Positions 5,819 through 7,665 of a DNA stretch of 7,665 bases are shown piece by piece; positions within the stretch are counted from its first letter, which is position 1, and each line of letters begins with the position of its first letter. Source of the DNA: Flavobacteriales bacterium UBA5869 (GTDB lineage Bacteria; Bacteroidota; Bacteroidia; Flavobacteriales_D; Crocinitomicaceae); assembly GCA_002432565.1 (NCBI GenBank), contig DJFP01000080.1, forward strand, positions 1 to 7,665. Reading direction: 5' to 3'. The notes beneath the pieces are model-generated. The model saw nothing but the letters and a program-made list of their open reading frames with translations. It was not told where the DNA came from and searched no databases. The position numbers were made by a program, and so were the translations under genes.

Positions 5819-6012
5819 AATTTTACGAAGGAAAATCGGTACAAGATCAAATTTACCGGAAAGAATCCAGAAAGAGATGCTTCCAGGTTGCAATTTTTCC
5901 AATGCCAACACCTCAGGGTAAACGAACAACTGCAGCCTGACAAAATTTTCTGACATTTGAAGAATGAATGATAACGATCTAAAAAGAGGTTCACGGCTAA
6001 CATATTTATATT
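5819..6012. other. 194-bp leader/spacer upstream of the decarboxylase gene, no supported gene
   Basis: I find no convincing promoter: TTTG at 5956-5959 has only a poor TAnn match 20 bp downstream. A minus-strand frame (5753-5956, 67 codons) runs back through the terminator hairpin and matches nothing I recognise. The length leaves room for regulatory sequence, but no palindrome or riboswitch-like fold stands out. Confidence 0.4.
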
Positions 6013-6729
6013 ATGAAACATAAAACAATACTTCTCGCACTAACCATTTTTACTTTAACAAGTAACAGTTCGATTGCACAGCAGAATTCCGGCGAGGTGA
6101 AAATTGTAGGGGAGATGAAAAATGTCATGTGGAAAGGACAACTTTCCGGGAACATCAATCTCGACACCCTAACAAACAAAACCCATTTATACGGACTTGG
6201 ACCGGTTGAATACCTGAGAGGCGAAATCTTAATTGTTGACGGTAAATCTTATAAATCCACAGTTGTTTCCGGGAAAACCATGAAAGTGGAAGAAACTTAC
6301 GACCTAAAAGCTCCTTTTTTTGGCTATGCAGTCATTTCAAAATGGACGGAACATGAGCTTCCCGACAGCGTTCAATCCATTTCGCAGCTTGAAACCTATT
6401 TGGATCAGGCAACTAAAAATGCACCACGCCCTTTTATGTTTAAACTCAGCGGAACAGTTGAAGAGGCAACCATACATGTGGTGAATTTGCCCGAAGGTTC
6501 AAAAGTAAGCTCACCGGATGAAGCACATAAAGGACAGAAAAATTATGAGCTCAAAAACGAACAATCGGAAATAATCGGATTCTTCTCAACGGAACATAAG
6601 GCCATTTTTACACATCACGATACTTTCCTGCACATGCACTTAATCACAACAGACCGCCTAAAAATGGGACATTTGGACAAAGTGGTATTCAAAAAAGGAA
6701 CGGTAAAACTTTACTTGCCTGCAGGGTGA
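6013..6729 (+). CDS. budA: exported alpha-acetolactate decarboxylase family protein (divergent, short)
   Basis: The 238-residue protein begins with a Sec signal peptide (KHK, then a hydrophobic stretch 5-16, probable cleavage after SIA at 22), so it acts outside the cytoplasm. The mature part aligns along its length with AlsD/BudA, which converts 2-acetolactate to acetoin with a zinc ion. YGLGPVEYLRGEILIVDG (60-77) matches the FGIG...LDGE...DG block, with Glu71 at the active-site glutamate. FLHMHL...DRLKMGH supplies His207, His209 and His220, equivalent to the three zinc ligands. Two differences stand out. The conserved Arg of the xRIDG motif is Lys144 (FKLSG), and the protein ends just after the LP of the last strand, lacking the roughly 40-50-residue C-terminal tail of AlsD, where the characterised enzymes have a further active-site glutamate. 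No acetolactate synthase gene is near. Family is sure; activity on acetolactate is uncertain. Confidence 0.8.
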   Translation: MKHKTILLALTIFTLTSNSSIAQQNSGEVKIVGEMKNVMWKGQLSGNINLDTLTNKTHLYGLGPVEYLRGEILIVDGKSYKSTVVSGKTMKVEETYDLKAPFFGYAVISKWTEHELPDSVQSISQLETYLDQATKNAPRPFMFKLSGTVEEATIHVVNLPEGSKVSSPDEAHKGQKNYELKNEQSEIIGFFSTEHKAIFTHHDTFLHMHLITTDRLKMGHLDKVVFKKGTVKLYLPAG

Positions 6730-6768
6730 AAAAACAACTTCCTGCTAACCGATGGGAAGCCGTTTTTT
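6729..6768. terminator. shared imperfect terminator between convergent genes
   Basis: Six A's and C (6729-6735), then CTTCC (6738-6742), pair with GGAAG (6755-6759) and G plus six T's (6762-6768), leaving an AA/CC internal mismatch and a 12-base loop. Poly-A and poly-T flanks would supply a U-tract in both directions. It fills the 37-bp gap between the decarboxylase and the TonB receptor gene; its T-run overlaps the receptor's stop codon on the minus strand. Confidence 0.55.
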
Positions 6769-7665
6769 ATTTAAACGTATTAAGCCTGAGTGTCACAATG
6801 AAGTTTCTTCCGGGCGCACTGATATTAGATGAAAACGTCCTGTAATTTTGGTCCAGTATATTTTCACAGGCAACCTGGGCAGATAATTTAGAACTGAACT
6901 GATACCCGATTCTTAAGTTGTAAGTCACCCAGGAGGGCATTCCGTCTGCCGTTGCATAGGGCAGGTTGTCTTCCCCGCTGTCGGAATAATCCGCTAACCT
7001 TTTCCAGGCGGAGTATTGACTGAAGAATTCTGCCCGGAACTTTTTCCAGGTAAATTGGAGGGATGTTTTTCCATAAAGAGGTGGTATATGGTCGAGCGGT
7101 TTTTCTCCATCCTCCGAATAAAGCCGTCCGTAGGTATAATTAATCGAAGAACTCAAACTCCAGTGTTTCAGGAACTGCGCTTTAAGACTTCCTTCGGCAC
7201 CGTAAATAATGCCATAATTTGCATTTTGAGCGGCGTAAATATCTACGTAGTTTTCATTGTAAAAAGCAGTGTCGGAACCATTTAATGTGAAGGGAAGAAT
7301 TGCAATGACATTTTCTATCCTGGAATAGTATCCCAGAGCCGACACCTGGACCTGGTCCTTGTACCGGTAGCTTACTCCCAATTCACCGGTATACACTGTT
7401 TCAGGTTTTAAATTGGTGTTCGGAATTACCAGTTTTCCAGGGGTATTGCTTGTTTCCACAACCGACTCAAATACTTTGGCTAAATCGTCAATATTTGGTG
7501 CTCTAAACCCGGTTGATCCGCTCAATAAAACCCGGATACTTTTTACCGGTTGCAGAATGATTCCGATATTCCCGTTAACTGCGCTATTGTTTTGTTTCGC
7601 TTCACTGTATGGGAATGGATAAAATGTCCGGTCATTGAATTTAGCATTTAACATCACGTAATTGG
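6767..7665 (-). CDS. TonB-dependent outer-membrane receptor, C-terminal beta-barrel part (5' end outside window)
   Basis: The minus-strand frame is open to the window edge (preceded by in-frame NYVMLNAKF), so the start, plug domain and TonB box lie to the right and only about 299 C-terminal residues are seen. The family is shown by GSTGFRAPNIDDL, the conserved barrel motif after the mid-barrel strands. It is also shown by alternating aromatic beta-strands such as YTGELGVSYRY and VSALGYYSRIENV, and by the closing ENILDQNYRTF...SAPGRNFIVTLRL before the stop. It should form a 22-stranded outer-membrane barrel that imports a ligand using TonB/ExbBD energy. Siderophore, haem, cobalamin and similar ligands are all possible; the visible part does not decide. 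It converges on the decarboxylase gene with a 37-bp gap. There is no sign of frameshift. Confidence 0.93.
   Translation of the reverse strand, partial: NYVMLNAKFNDRTFYPFPYSEAKQNNSAVNGNIGIILQPVKSIRVLLSGSTGFRAPNIDDLAKVFESVVETSNTPGKLVIPNTNLKPETVYTGELGVSYRYKDQVQVSALGYYSRIENVIAILPFTLNGSDTAFYNENYVDIYAAQNANYGIIYGAEGSLKAQFLKHWSLSSSINYTYGRLYSEDGEKPLDHIPPLYGKTSLQFTWKKFRAEFFSQYSAWKRLADYSDSGEDNLPYATADGMPSWVTYNLRIGYQFSSKLSAQVACENILDQNYRTFSSNISAPGRNFIVTLRLNTFK

Noticed and set aside
5753..5956. A 67-codon leftward frame filling part of the csp-decarboxylase gap.
   Set aside because: It reads through the 11-bp terminator stem, has no promoter or ribosome-site support, and resembles no family I know. A translated database search would settle it.
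5533..6021. A 162-codon leftward frame antisense to the copper-storage gene and its downstream spacer.
   Set aside because: Its Cys/His-rich part is the mirror of the cysteine codons of csp and it passes through the terminator hairpin; it matches nothing known.

Overview
The window is AT-rich, and several genes lack a strong Shine-Dalgarno sequence. Promoter candidates fit the TTG / TAnnTTTG pattern of Bacteroidota, and the window ends in a TonB-dependent receptor. Together with a signal-peptide-bearing acetolactate decarboxylase and a DUF389 membrane protein, this suggests a Bacteroidota (flavobacterium-like) chromosome. The phylum is a fairly safe inference; genus cannot be told. I see no transposase, integrase, phage gene, CRISPR array or complete RNA gene, and all genes of normal size look intact.

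Region 1 (1-2443) is a redox module. A 15-bp perfect hairpin (26-63) separates whatever lies to the left, possibly a tRNA or tRNA-like tail, from a leftward two-gene operon. The operon encodes a short-chain dehydrogenase (1150-1917) and, 22 bp downstream, a zinc-free medium-chain (quinone-reductase-like) dehydrogenase (126-1127). Facing away from them is an HxlR-family repressor (2012-2443) with the conserved N-terminal cysteine. The 94-bp gap between them holds a perfect 6-3-6 palindrome and a second half-site 32 bp away, placed on the likely promoters of both directions. The natural reading is a thiol-sensing repressor controlling itself and two NAD(P)H oxidoreductases.

Region 2 (2592-5294) is a two-gene membrane operon: an NhaA sodium/proton antiporter, followed after 9 bp by a DUF389 polytopic protein with a large soluble C-terminal domain of unknown function.

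Region 3 (5295-5818) is a single small gene for a 109-residue, 19-cysteine four-helix-bundle copper-storage protein. It has its own promoter candidate, an inverted repeat over the -33 element and a strong terminator.

Region 4 (5819-7665) holds a signal-peptide-bearing protein of the acetolactate decarboxylase family, in which the zinc ligands are kept but other active-site features have changed. It converges, over a shared imperfect terminator, on the 3' part of a TonB-dependent receptor gene that runs off the right edge.

The regions do not form one pathway. The common thread, which is inference, is stress and envelope homeostasis: electrophile or redox stress, sodium/pH, copper, and outer-membrane uptake. 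No clearly new multi-gene system is visible. The best candidates for follow-up are the divergent decarboxylase, the NhaA-DUF389 pair, the copper-storage gene and the HxlR operator.
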